From: Lantana camara
Lineage: Eukaryota; Streptophyta; Magnoliopsida; Lamiales; Verbenaceae
Length of the DNA stretch: 64,000 nt
Reading direction: 5' to 3'
Assembly (NCBI GenBank): GCA_037501455.1
Contig: CM074857.1
Location: forward strand, 102,643,501-102,707,500
Part shown: piece after piece, positions 32,538-44,937 of the stretch
Numbering within the stretch: position 1 is the stretch's first letter
Layout of the letters: every line of letters starts with the position of its first letter
Made by a program: the position numbers and the translations under genes
Notes under the pieces: generated by a model
Seen by the model: only the letters and a program-made list of their open reading frames with translations
Databases searched by the model: none
Told to the model about the DNA's origin: nothing

Positions 32538-35055
32538 TCATGAACCATCTGCATTGTCTGGAAATATAAGCTGTAGGCCTTCGTTGTCTCTATAAACTTG
32601 CACGAGTGCTGCAGCCTTATATGCAAATAGACCAAGCATAGCAGGTACAAGCTGCGAAAAAACAAGAATGAATTACGAACAATGGAAAAATGCTCAACGG
32701 CTTCCTATATAGACCTAAAATTTATATGTATCTCAAGCGTGCTGACTACGTAAACACACACAATTTTTCTGTAAATAAGTTTTTTGTCATCAAAGTTTAC
32801 TTTTGTTCCTTTCTTCTTTCTTGTTTGAACAACGGTAACATGGTAAGTTTATAGGTACAAGTCAAAACAAATGGGCCGTAAGTAGATCAGAATTTCACAT
32901 AGTTTTATGACCATTAGCCGTGGGGGTTTGGCTGCAATTAGATCAAACATCACGGGATGTTTGTGTAATTAGGTCAAACCTTAGGATATGTCAGTATAAT
33001 CACCCAAAATATAAAATTAAAAGCCGGGCTCCATCCTAGGGTAAGTCTAGTCGAGCCTCAGCACTTCACTCCAAGAGTTACCTGAAAGTCACAAATGTCA
33101 TGGGCAAAATGCTGGGAAAGTTCCCAAAGACCGTATATTGCAGCAGGAATTACGAGCCGTGGAGACGAAAGAGCAATGCCACAACCACTGATTGATTTCT
33201 CAAATGCATCCTGCAAATCCTCACTTCTAATTCCAATTCTGATATAGACGAAAAACATCAGTTGAAACAATTAAAGGCATCACTTTCACTAAAAACTGCA
33301 TTAAGCACTACGAGAATACTTTTTTGCCTTCCTTCTGGTGAAAATATCTGGAATGTTTTCTGTCGACATGTTGTCTGCATGTTTGCACAGTAATTGAAAG
33401 TACAAGCAACTGAACGAATAAAATTCAGCAGAATGAAAATGTGTTAATACGTTTACTAGCGTTAAAACCCCCAGTATTGTAATGCAATAACAAGGATTGT
33501 TTTGGGGTAACAAAGGCTAAAATGTTACCTGAAAGCAACTCCCGTTGCATAGCTCACAGCAGCCTAAGCAATACACAAACAAGTAAGGTAACTATGACAT
33601 AATTCATTTCATACATGATACATATAATTCAATCACACCCTCAAAACATAAATTTCTGACTCTGTGCCTGCCTACAAAAGCCAAGTATTTAAATTTGGCA
33701 TTAAGTCGGGATACTCAAAATGTCCGCGAGTATTTCTAGTCTTTTTGTATCGAGGATGTTATTACCGAGCATATTATGTATTAAAACTTCCCAAAAACAC
33801 TAGAGCAGCCATATCTGACATTTCATTTTTCATCAATTTATTACCTGGACAGAAAATGCTACGAGACAGTATCCACTACATGCAGCTCCAATGCCCACAG
33901 TCAAAAGAAACAGCTCCCTCTTCAACTGCATTTACCAAAACATTATAGCAAATATCATACTTAGGTTAGCAATTTTCAACCAAAGAAAAAAAAGTTTGAA
34001 ATGCAATTCACGAAGCAAAATCTGTTGACGACAGAGCAACTCACGCAAAAGGAATCTTAACACGAGACAGAAACAAGAACTAAGACAATCAGAACGCATA
34101 CAGCTTCATATCTGAGAATACTTAGTCTTCTTTGTCTCTCACGGTCATCCCGTACTTCCTATCATCATCATCAGCAGCAGCAGCAGCAAAAATAACATGT
34201 TAGGATATAGTTCAATAAGGGAAAATAAATCTTTGCTAATTTTTGGAAATTTTCTCAGTGCAAATAATCCAACTGTTCTCTCCGGCTAGCGAAATCATAA
34301 AGAAACAATAAGAGAGTGGAATGTATAACCTTAGCAGACATCTTCTTATTCATCGGTGCAGAGTTATCATCTCCCAACAGCCATTCAGTAGTTTTTTTCA
34401 ATTTCAAGAATCCACCTTCTTCTTCTTCTTCCTGCCCAACAATCTAAAATTGTTGAAAATGCAACACACACACAAACAATATAACGATTTTCAATTTCAA
34501 GAACCCACATTCCCTTTCCAGCTCAACAATCTAAAATTGTTCGAAAATGAAAACTTAAAAAAGACAACACACACACACATCATTACAAGAAGGACAGAGT
34601 AATTGAAACAATTAAGAGAAAGATAAAGGTGCTAACTTTACCTCCTCCAGTATCTGTGGGGCATTGAATCTCTTATTACCCATATCATCCTCAAAATCGT
34701 CTTCAATTATAGAATTCTTAACATCCTTGAGCCAAAGTTCATCAGACAGTTTTGCAATAAAATCTCCACTTAACTCCCTTTCTTTCAAGAAAGCTTGCAT
34801 TACATCATCTCCAGCAAATTCATTCACTTCCATTCAGAAACCAAAACATCAAAAACATTTATCATAGTAAATGGGTTGTCATAAAAGAAACAATTGCCAG
34901 AAAAACTGAGAACGGTTCAAAGGGCAGCTACCAGGAGGAGGTGAAGCTTTGAGGGTGGCGAATACCGCCGGTAACCTGGAGCAAACTCGACGACGTTTGA
35001 TGATGTGAAAGACTGGATATTTTGGGAGAAATCCAGTTGCATAAAGGGAATTCAT
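32538..35055 (-). CDS. Plastid AtpI/CGL160-like four-helix membrane protein, 314 aa
   Basis: Nine exons (minus): 34932-35055, 34642-34826, 34330-34431, 34102-34158, 33845-33925, 33529-33563, 33320-33409, 33082-33238, 32538-32651; all phases close to 315 codons. The N-terminus (MNSLYATGFLPKYPVFHIIK, then RRRVCSR) looks like a plastid transit peptide. An acidic middle region carries a Glu run, then a charged stretch EVRDDRERQRRLSILRYEALKR leads into hydrophobic segments at about 160-180 and 182-203, a soluble loop (KHADNMSTENIPDIF), and two more helices at about 244-262 and 276-298 (SSPRLVIPAAIYGLW, QLVPAMLGLFAYKAAALVQV). This helix plan and the PRLVIP...LVPAMLG spacing resemble AtpI/CGL160, a thylakoid assembly factor of the ATP synthase membrane ring. 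The likeness is at domain level, so the specific role is inference. The 90 bp exon 33320-33409 ends at a GTATTC donor in an A-run and is the least certain boundary. Confidence 0.75.
32885..33005. repeat. Dispersed repeat fragment in the last AtpI-like intron
   Basis: On the minus strand it reads GGTGATTATACTGACATATC then CTAAGGTTTGACC, the same type of end as the repeats at 19650 and 23945. It lies in the last intron (32652-33081) of the AtpI-like gene. Confidence 0.4.
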
Positions 35056-36780
35056 TTTCTTGAACTCTGCAACTGACTAACTCTCAAGGCAGTCAACAGC
35101 TTTAAAGATAGGCTGATGATAATGCCAGGGCGACGCTTCTCCAGCCAGAGTAAAAGTTTTTTAAATGACGGATTTGCCCATAAACAAGTATGGTAAGTTT
35201 ACTCTGCTATTTCACCCGGTGCGATTGTGATGTGAGGGGGTAAATACAGTAAATCTAGTTTGTTCCTCAGAGAAAACGTCTCATGTCTGGTGCGCACAAT
35301 GAGTCATCATATTGGATAAAGTTCTCACACTGTCCCTGCCAGAACTCAAACTTACCATTGTACTCAATTACCTCCCTGAAAATCAGTTAAGCTACCCATG
35401 CGGGAGATTCTGGTATTTCATTTTATGATATGGTATTGTATTGTAAATTTGTCAAGTAAAAGTTTTAAAAACAAAATCGATATTGTTATATCTGCATCAT
35501 ATTGTATATATCACTATAACTATATTTGTGGATTAGATAAGAGACACATATTTAAGCAACTTGTAATGTGTAAAGCCTAAACATATAGAAATCCATCGGT
35601 AGATAAATAAATTTACTTTAGTATGAGGTTGCACTATAGACCTTTGTAAAATTATTGTTGAAACAAGATTATGTATATAAGTTGTTGTTTGCTATCATGT
35701 GATGTAGTTTAGTAGTTACGCATAATGTTAGCTTAATTTTGGAATGTAACTATCTGACAGAGAATGTCTGATGAGTCAAATAAATGGAATATAAAACCAA
35801 AAAAAATATATATCCTTCGTTCTATACCGAAATAATTTGATAGTTTTTTTTCATCTTTAAATCACTTGTTTTGTTTGGATCAGATCATTAGGAAGTCGTC
35901 TTTAAACCGTTCATTTTGTTCAGAAGTGACAATAAAAAGATATACATTGTTCATTCTATACCGAAATAATTTGATAGTTTTTTCCATCTTTAAACAGCTC
36001 AATTTGTTTGGAAGTGATCAGATCATTAAGTAGTAAAACACAATAATAGCACACGTTTATTCTGTCTATAAACAGCTCATTTTCTTTGGAAGCGATCAAA
36101 TCATTAAGAAGTAATTAAAACATTCTGATGTGACATAAAAATGGTGAAGTTTAGTGATAATTTCAATGGGGGTGAAAATGAGGAGGCTTCCTTGTTGGTT
36201 GATAACTCGTTATTTCGTCATCTTTATGATTGAATTTTACCTCGAATTGTGCTTCAATTGATATTATCTTGAAAAAAATTGATATTTTGTTGTTTATATT
36301 GTAGATTGGGACCCGAAGTCAAAATTGATGAAAACTTGGTCGTTTTATGGCGAAATTCACATAAAGAGACCAATTCCGGCCGAGCTTGGTGATTGTCGTT
36401 GCTGCTGTGGAAAGTTCTCCAGATATGGCGTATGAAATCTGGGTTGCAAATGGAAAGCAATGTTGGAAGCTGAATTATGCATAATGACGAGGCTGTACGC
36501 ATGTAATTATGTGATGTGAGGTTGACTTTACTTTGTGATGGTTGCATGGGAATTAAAATAGAAGTGGGCTGTACATGTTATTATTAATGAAGATCCATAA
36601 TTAAAGCAAAAAAGCCATTTATTTATGGGCTTTGAGATAGTGGGTCGCGTGTATCTTGGATTTAATTGAAGAAGCCCAGGTTTAGTGTTGATTCTTGGAG
36701 GATAAGAAATTGAGTCCACTTTGCAACGAGAATTTGGAGTCCCAATTTAACTAGAAGTCTGGGTTATTTATTGAGTCTTG
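35056..36780. other. Intergenic region upstream of the AtpI-like gene
   Basis: No gene was recognised. A degenerate tandem repeat of about 110-120 bp lies at about 35820-36120: CTATACCGAAATAATTTGA starts two units, and GATCATTAAG-type blocks recur in three. Beyond 36700 the sequence passes into LTR-retrotransposon-like DNA. Confidence 0.45.
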
Positions 36781-39700
36781 GGAGCATATATTTATAAGGG
36801 GATGCAGTTTTTGAGGGGGACGACGCACAGCAACTCGGGGAGTTCTGCGAGCTTCACCAACATTCATCTTCCTTGTTTTTAATTTTCTTTAGACAATTTA
36901 GTTTATTTATGTCAAAGAATTCCTCTATTGTTTTGATGGATTTTTGCAACATGAGTAGCTAAACTTTTAATTATCTAGTTAGGGATTAAGATTTGATTTT
37001 GGATATTGTGAGACCTAAACGTTTTTATCAATTCATGTTTATTTAGGCATTTATTTTATGTAGCGCCCCTAACACTACAACCCCGCACCGTTGCACTTCC
37101 CGAGTGGATGTGAGACCTAGCACTCGAGAAATACTTCGGCGAACGGACAAGACTATACAATACGAGAGTATTTAAATGCAACGGAAAATAAACTCGAGCG
37201 ATAAAAGGGACTATAAATAACGGAGCACATATCATTAAACTTTAAGTAAGGAATTACAGATAGATCTAATTTCACATGAGAGAGTGCTTATTAAAAGATG
37301 TACATGCACTTTTGAAAATTCTAAGTATCTGAAATGTGACACCTTAAAGCTTCAAGGTACCTCTAAGGCGTCAACGCGTATGTTCCTGAATCATGAATTA
37401 AAAGAGTAGGAGGGTTAGTCAAAATGACTAAGTGACGGGGATTTGAGGTTTATGATTATAAGTAAGGTTTTTTTTTTAAATCTTTTGACCAAGAAAATCT
37501 TGGTCTAAAAATATACTATATAGTAACAAATAACTATATGACAATAATATCCGGTTCATATTGGTTTGAAACAACAGGATTGGGGTAATATAAGTTATAC
37601 TTTAAAAGATTTATGAACCGTTTTGAGAAAATAATTTTGATGCCCGCAAGCTAGGGTTTTCCAACCTTAACTCCTTAAAATCCGAGAAAAATAGTAACGA
37701 CACTGATCAAGGTGTCGATACTTAATAAAACAAATACGATAATGCCAGCTTTCACCCCTTAGTGTCACATAGGGGAGCAAACCCTAGTGACGATGAACAA
37801 TATTGTGGGAGGGACGTACCTTTTCCCGTCACTTGATGTGGAATAACCAACCTCCGGTTAGACCATCATCAAGATCTAGTTGGCGGCTGGTATAATAGTA
37901 GACCTCGGCCCATGCCTCCCGGACTACTACTTCTACCAAGACCACCGGGCCCATAAGAAAACAATAATTTTACTTGCAAGATGAGAATATTTACCGGAAG
38001 AAAGTATTAAGTACTTTCGGGTAAATACATGAATTTTGGACAATACTATAATTATTTTCCCATAAAAGGGATCATAGTTTGAAAGAAAATTCAAGGAAAT
38101 AAATTGAAATATTTTATCATGATTTCAGTTGAAAGGATTTGAAACCCTCACCGAGTACCGAGATTTAGGTGGAATTGTGAGGATTCCACTCTTGAATCCT
38201 ATGGTCGCCTGAAAGTAGTAACTACTATCGGCTTAGAACTAAGTTCTTAATTTCTAACTAACTAATTGCACACAAATCATAACTAAATAATTATAGAAGG
38301 TACATATTATGTATTACTTTAAAGATTTCCCGGTAACCCTAAATTCACCCGTTTAATTAATAAATTCAGGGTTCATGGGACCTTTAACTTTTCAAATATT
38401 TATTAACTATATTATTATTCTAATTGTAAGATTTGAAATGAAATTTAAGGTTTAATTTGACAATGTACGTTATCTTTTGAAAATATTGCACAATTTACCG
38501 ATTTTTGGAAAATTCGGGAAAAATCTTTCTTTAAAAATTCCAAAATCTATTTTATAATTATTTTTAAAATAATTTCGAAATTATTTAATTGATTTTGACC
38601 AAAAAGTCAAAAATTACTATTGAAAACATTCACTATTCAATTTCTTATGAATTAAACACTTTATAACATAAAATCAAACTCACACACACACACACACACT
38701 AATCACACCACACACACACACACACACACACATCCAAGAACATTAAGAACATGTTCTTGGGCTTATTTGAATATTCAAAGAGGGTGTGTAACATGTTCAA
38801 TCATATTCATATTTATAACATAAAATTGAAGCATAACATAGCAAAATATATAAATTCTTTATGAAAAATAATTCTAAATAAATTATTCTAGGCATGAATT
38901 TAATCAAACAAGATCATAATCATTTACATACATACTCACATTATATCATATCATAATTCATGCATTTAATTAAATAAAATTCCATAATGTACACACATTG
39001 TATTTAAAACTAACAATTATGCACATTTTTCATAAAATAAAATTCATAAAGCATAATTTAATTAATCCTAGACATGCTACTATTATTATTGTTATACTAA
39101 GAACATAATATAAAGCATGAAATAATAAAAGAAAAACTCACCTTGTAGAGAGAGAGTGGTTGTGGCGTGTGGGAGGAGAGTGAGGGGAGAGATTTGTGTG
39201 TTGATTTTGTGAGTTATGAATGATGCTTGGGGGGGTATTTATAGGTAGTCATGAGGGGCTTTTGTGCAATTTCTAAGAGTTTAAGGGAAATGCGGATGCT
39301 TCATATTCTAGACAAATGCTTGGTAGCTAGTTAGGTAATGTGGATGAATTATATCTTAGACATATGCTTGGTAATTTGATAGGAAATGTGGAGAAAATAT
39401 ATCCATTTATTTAAACTTTCTAGAAGGTTTATGTGGAATAAAAATAAAAATAAAAATAAAATGGTATAAAATTCATTCAAGAGTCGAGAGGTGAAACCTT
39501 GAAGTAGTAAATTAATGAAAGAACAAGTGAAAAATAAGCTTCGTTTTGATTATAAATGTGGAATATTTAGAGTTTTCGTTTATAAATTATGAATATTAAA
39601 GATGATGAAAATCATAAGAAAATTATATAAACGAAGCTATGACGAAGTTTAAAGGTTGTAAAAATCATCATATTTTAGAGAAAAATTCAATGAACGTTTT

Positions 39701-41110
39701 GAGTAAAATTTCGAATATCGAATGAAAGCTAATTGTTTAAAATAAAATGATAATTTTTGAAAAGGAAAATATTTATAAAATATGCTATGGGTGGAACCGA
39801 GTTTTGGTAAATGTATGAAAATTCATAAAATAATTCAAGGGTCGTTTTGGTTATAATATTGAATATCAAAAAGTAGATGAGTAAAGATTTATTCATGATC
39901 GAATTATAAGCTAGGGTTTTACCGGCTTTTGACGCTACTAGAGTTAAGATGGGAATTATGGTTTACGGAGAGTATCACGATCCTCGAAATAATGTGAGGA
40001 TTCTTTTGGTCACAATATTGGGTAGTAAAAGTGTTTCGGTGAATGTAGGAAAATTCTAGGGCTGTAGGGGTATTTTCGTAATTTCCAACCTAAAATTGTA
40101 GGAATAGGGTTTGAAGTATATGAAGGGTTTTTAGCTGCTGGAAAGGGATGTATACTAGAGTTCTAAGATTCCTATAAGAAAAGTTTCAAGATACATGCTC
40201 GATAAAGGAAATAATTAAATTACGAACTTTTAATTAAACTAAAGCACATAAGTCACATAAGAATGCAATGCATGAAGGAATAAATAGGGATCGAGACTAT
40301 AAACGCTTCTTGATTAACCCTTTACTTACCGTTCCCAACTCGGCCTTGAATACGGCTGTTACATCTTATCTCCGTGTTTCGTGTTTATTGTGATTGATTT
40401 ATTTAGTGGCAGGGCCCGACCATCTAGATAAATTTAATTGCATATTGTCATTCATGATACTTGAAGTGTATGTAAAGTTGAGTGATAAATTGTGATAAAT
40501 TAGTGACAGGGTTTTAGCGATAGAATTCCTCGTTCAGTAAGGGATTTGATAATCTAATTTAAATCTTGCGTGTGTCACGACTTGGTTGATTAGGATTGGT
40601 GTTTTTATCGTTCTTAATGCTGCGAATTAATTAAATCCTGTCGAGTGTCTCTAGGGGTTGTGAATTTGTTAGGGAAGATAACTGTCGAGTGTCTCTAGGT
40701 TATCCGATTAATTAAGTAAAAACGAGATTGAGTCGAGTGTCTCTATCAACTATAGCCAATCTGTCTGAATAACTTGAATTTATCTTTGAGTCGATGATCA
40801 ATATAACAATTCGAATCGAGTATCCCTGGCTAGGTAATTTTCCTTCTGATTGATTTAACCCTACGCGATCTTGGTTGATAGTTTTAGTTAGCTTTTTAAT
40901 TCTTGTTATTTTATTTTAATTGCATACTTTAGTTATAATAATTCAAAACCCCCATTTTAATTGTTGCTTTTCGTGAATTTCTTGGAATTGTTAGAAATAA
41001 ATCAACCAGTCTCTGTGGATCGACCCTGTTTGCACTATACTCTGTGTTTAGTTGTTGAATAGGAATTTTATTTATTTTTGACGGATTCGGCACCTGTCAT
41101 TGGTCTGGCC
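36781..41110 (+). mobile_element. Old LTR-retrotransposon segment split by a nested LTR
   Basis: The flanks of the 37059-40363 insertion (36781-37058 and 40364-41110) read like the U5/leader part of a Ty3-type element: a TATAAGG box at 36794, T-rich leader sequence, repeated TCGAGTGTCTCTAGG blocks at about 40640-40740, and GTGGATCGACCCTGTTTGC near 41016, a sequence style common just upstream of a primer-binding site. No coding domain remains and the outer ends are not defined. Confidence 0.45.
37059..40363 (+). mobile_element. Probable solo LTR of a large-LTR Ty3 element (3305 bp)
   Basis: Starts TGTAGCGCCCC and ends GGCTGTTACA, the TG...CA form with TGTAxCxCC ends typical of Tekay/Del-type chromovirus LTRs. 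The flanks are TTTTA (37054-37058) and TCTTA (40364-40368), a 5 bp duplication with one mismatch. There is no gag-pol and no internal LTR copy, so a solo LTR left by recombination fits. It carries (CA)n tracts at about 38680-38730. Confidence 0.6.
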
Positions 41111-42152
41111 GAAGAAAAACAAGGGTGATGAGTGTGAGAGTGGAAGTTGGTTACTCAAATCTCCGGGATCGAAGATATGAATGAGAGTTAGAGTTTCAAA
41201 GAGAGGTTTAGGGTTTTTGTTGGGAAGGAAGAAGATGTCTTTCATGAAGGAGAAGGGTTAATATTTATAGGGTGATCCTAAGAGTAAGGGCTTCGTGTCA
41301 ACTCTGTAGTTCCCGGTTCGAGGGGGACCACTTGACTCGATCGTGTGGTAAATATGACTACTATCTGTCTTTCCGTGGACAGTGCCATGTAGGACTCAGG
41401 GAACATTCACGTGGTTCCCTCCTATGTGGCTTGGAAGAGTACCGACCACAACGACATGGTATGGAATGTTAGGGTCCTGGTGCTACAAAATAGGTGGTGG
41501 TAGTAGTGGTACATATAGTAAAATTGTATCCGTTTTGTCCTCATACGAGTGAAAATGACATCTAGGACTCGAGAGGAGGACCCTCGAAACCGCCCACCTT
41601 CCTTAAATAGCAGTTTACTTAGGAGGAGGATATTATAAACATAGGTCTTAATCCTCAAGGTTAAGGGTACATAGGTAGAGGTTAGTGGTTTAGAGGGTCG
41701 AGTTGGTTTCCCCAGCTGCGTTGATCTCCTAGATATCCAAGAATACCTCAAGGGTCCGCTCCTAAATTGCCCCCCAAGCCTTGCCTGCAGGCGCGAGACT
41801 CTGTGCCTATGTTTTGCCTACGAGGAACCTATTGGAAGTCCGCATATCGGTTTCAAATTCATGCCCCGTCACACTCGTTACTAATGTAGTTGTACAATAG
41901 AGAAGTCTTTAATTAGTGTAGTATCGAGTTGCTAACCTGTGTCATTTGATGATTACTGTATCAAGTAAACAATAAGATAGAAGACACATAGAAGATAGAA
42001 TTATTTCCAAAAATTAAAACAATCCCCTCGTTTATTCATAAATCTTATCACACAAACACCAATACTAAAGATTTATTTCAAAAACTCAACACAAGTTGCA
42101 TCCTTTATTCTTACAACTAGCTTGATAGTGATGTAATTACATCAATTTCAAG
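41111..42152. other. GC-richer LTR-like remnant and 3' flank of the first phylloplanin-like gene
   Basis: On the minus strand, 41100-41850 reads like an LTR, with CCCTATAAATATTAACCC at about 41262-41278 and a leader running into sequence near 41100. No coding domain was found. From about 41900 the AT-rich sequence should include the 3' UTR of the phylloplanin-like gene ending at 42153. Confidence 0.4.
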
Positions 42153-43427
42153 CTACACTTGGAGTGTGAAACCTGCCGGGACAAAGTAGCTGGCCCTCAA
42201 GAATCCAACCGGTGCAGTTCTAACGAATTGGAGGTTCGATACGAGGCCGGTTGATGGTAGGGTTGGGTTGCAGTTCGAGAGAGGTGTCGTAACAAAAACA
42301 CGACAATCAGAGACGATTGAATTAGCTGTTGCATTATTTCGAGGGAAAATATACACCCTATAAAATCCATTAGCACCGGTGGTGGCATTAAGCGGTGGGT
42401 ACTCAGTCACAGCGGACGAGCAAACAGCACCCACAGTAGCATCTGTATAAAGATAACAAGAACGAAATCAGAAATTTTAAGAGTTATATACACCATACCC
42501 CCTGTGTTAGGTGAAATGGGCAAAAAAAAAAAAACCCTGTGTACAAAAATTAACACAAAAAACCCTATGTTTTCAAAATATTTGCATGACAAATCCTGAA
42601 AATTTTTGGTATTGGATACTTGCTAAAAGTGCGACTAGAACACTAATTTTCTCTATTTATTGGACGTGAAATGACTTATTTACCTTTTATATTTTGATAT
42701 ACATCATCTCATCTCTCTCTCTATACTCCTTTTTATACTTGTTTATAGGGTTTTTCATGCAATTTTTATTTTGAACAGGGTCTTTGTGCATATAAAAAAG
42801 TATTCGACATATACTTATTTATAGGGTTTTTCATGTAATTTTATTTTGTACAGAGTCTTGGTGCATATAAAAAGGTATTGAACAATATAGAGAGATGTGA
42901 GATGATGTATATCAAAATATAAAAGGGTAAATTAGTTATTTTGCGTCCAATAAATGGAGAAAATTAGTGTTCTAGTCGCTTTTTTAGCGTATGTCCAACA
43001 CCAAAATTTTCCAGGGTTCACTATGCAAATATTTTGAAAACACAGGGTTTTCTGTGTTAATTTTTGTAACACATAGTTTTTTTTGCCCATTTCACCCAAC
43101 ATAGGTGTGAAATATGTAAATAACCCGAAATTTTAAGAGATGGAGTTTATTACTCTATGAAACATATTTTTCACCTAATATTTTCTTTCGAATGTTGCGC
43201 TTTGTAACATGTATATATGTGTGATCTAAAGTCGGGTTTGTGCAAGAATTTTCAGGGCACTTACTGGGGAATACTGGAGTTGCACTTCCACTGGGATTAG
43301 GACTGCCATTTGCAGTGCAGTACAAAGTTCCATTGATATTCACTATCCCTAATAGACTTTGAGCCTCTGCAACTGAGATTGCCATCGCAGCAACGAAGAG
43401 GAAGATCAAGTAAGTTTTTTGGCCCAT
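42153..43427 (-). CDS. Phylloplanin-like secreted protein A (Pollen Ole e 1-like fold), 150 aa
   Basis: Two exons: 43265-43427 (163 bp) and 42153-42442 (290 bp), GT-AG, 151 codons. A clean signal peptide (MGQKTYLIFLFVAAMAISVA, cut near AEA-Q) precedes INGTLYCTANGSP, PVFPNATVGAVCSS, NGFYRVYIFP, SIVSDCRVFVTTPLSNCNPT and the C-terminal AGFTLQV. The four or more cysteines and the TTPLSNCNPTLPSTG block match tobacco phylloplanin, a protein secreted to the leaf surface from glandular trichomes that blocks pathogen germination. An apoplastic or surface role is therefore likely but not shown. It heads a cluster of four related copies (B 44938-45502, C 47983-48538, D 53677-53968). The intron holds a 646 bp Mutator-type MITE. 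Confidence 0.85.
42481..43126. mobile_element. Mutator-type MITE, copy 2 (in phylloplanin A intron)
   Basis: Flanked by an exact 10 bp duplication GAAATTTTAA (42471-42480 and 43127-43136). The ends GAGTTATATACACCATACCC and (inverted) GGGTTATTTACATATTTCAC, with CCTGTGTTAGGTGAAATGGG inside, match the copy at 11473-11965. It is longer (646 bp) because a block containing GGTTTTTCATG and a TTATTTTGTACAG-like segment is repeated in the middle. Confidence 0.85.
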
Positions 43428-43535
43428 TTTTGGAATATGCTAAGTGTAATTTGAAGAGGGATTTGGATATTGGTTTGTTCTTTGATTGTGGTTATAAATC
43501 TAAGGAGGTTATGCAAATAAAGTGCTCATTTTGGC

Positions 43536-43547
43536 CAATTTATAGTG
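43536..43547 (-). promoter_or_regulatory. Core promoter of phylloplanin-like gene A
   Basis: The minus strand reads CTATAAATTGGCCAAAATGA about 110 bp upstream of the ATG. The same TATAAATTGGCCAxAATGAGC string lies upstream of pseudogene B, so the core promoter was duplicated with the gene. Confidence 0.6.
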
Positions 43548-43781
43548 AAGAAATTTATCGCTTTTTCCCCCTTTTTGGTTTGGTCTTAATTGCTAATTCT
43601 TGAATTGGTGGAGGTGTCCACGCGTGCGGAAGTATGACATTCAATAATGGGCTAGAAGTCAGAGGAAGCAACTTGCAAATGCTACACAATTGATATAGGT
43701 ATTTTTTAATATTTAGTTTGTAATGGAGGACTTTTGAAATTGTTATGATGAAAATAATTGACATGCACACGGAATTATTTC

Positions 43782-43935
43782 ATGATTAATGGATACGGAA
43801 ATGGTGATACGAATATGATACTATATGGGTACGGTGACATTTTTTTTTTTTTAAAACATGGGAAGTATCGCACATGATTTCCAACACAATACATGTGACA
43901 AAACAAAATAATATTTTTAAAAGTATTCATACAAA
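43782..43935. mobile_element. Small TIR element, copy 3 (strongly diverged)
   Basis: Contains TTAATGGATACGGAAATGG at the left and TTTTAAAAGTATTCATAC at the right, in the same order as the 47213 element (GGATACGG ... GAAGTATCG ... AATATTTTTAAAAGT). The ends are worn and no duplication is visible. Confidence 0.4.
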
Positions 43936-44789
43936 CATATAGTTTGTATGAATTAGTACCCAAAAAAAAAAAATGTTTTTTATGAATTTGTGTTTATTAT
44001 TGAGTTGTCTAGTTAATTTTAATGCCAGAATATCACTAAACTTTTATCATTTCGAGGAGTTTAAATTTTGATCACATGTATTCTGCACTCAAGCCAGATT
44101 GAACACAAGAAATATAAAATATTTGCTATCAATAATAGTTGTATGTAGTCATAAATTTGAATTCAAGACATCTGATTGGGTAATTATTACGTCAAATTAC
44201 TAAATTAGGTCGTTTCGGAGACTGATTTAAGATAATATTTAGTGTATATGTTGATGCTTTTCAATAGAAAATCATATTTCATCTGTCTTTTCCAATTGAC
44301 TTGATAATATATACAAGAGCCGCCATAGCCAATTAGCCATAGAGGCATGGAGCTTATCTGCGTGAAGTTTTGAATTTTGACATGGTGCGAAGTCTATATG
44401 TTTAGATTATATACCAAGTTAGCATTCTTTGACTCACAATAACGAAAAGAAATATTCTAGATTACATAATTTATACCTCCAAAGGGTTGCAGGTTTCGTT
44501 TCATATTCAAAATCAGATCGAATTTTCTATTTTATTTCATTTTCTTTTCATGTTACAAAAATGGAATGTAACAGGAAACGATAAACATAAATAAAACCGA
44601 AAATATCACAATAGTATTTGAACACACATTGCGGAGACATGAATTTTTTGTTTCACTTTTGTATTTCATTTTATATTCCACCTTATATCATGAAATGGGC
44701 TATATTAATGTCTGTATTAGTTTGCAAGTTACTTTCTTTGAATTCTAGTCCTTTTGTTGAATGTCAAAGAAAGATTGGACTTTTCTCTC

Positions 44790-44797
44790 TATAAATT
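44790..44797 (+). promoter_or_regulatory. Relic core promoter of phylloplanin-like pseudogene B
   Basis: TATAAATTGGCCACAATGAGC, about 145 bp upstream of the relic ATG, is nearly identical to the core promoter of copy A and related to that of copy C. Confidence 0.55.
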
Positions 44798-44937
44798 GGC
44801 CACAATGAGCACAATTATATTTGCATTTCCTTCTAAGATAAAGCACAAAAATCATCAGTCTCCAATATCCAAACCTCTCTTCAAACTATTTACATATAAA
44901 ACCATCTAATTAAAAACTCAAAATCTTTGTTGCTATA

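Larger units (their letters stand above)
43428..44937. other. Intergenic region between phylloplanin-like copies A and B
   Basis: The divergent upstream regions of copies A (-) and B (+) share this 1.5 kb. Each holds a TATA box near its gene. A diverged small TIR element lies at about 43782-43935. The remainder shows no gene. Confidence 0.5.

Noticed and set aside
33301..33513. Separate 70-codon gene on the minus strand
   Set aside because: Its second half is an exon (33320-33409) of the AtpI-like gene; the rest is intron.
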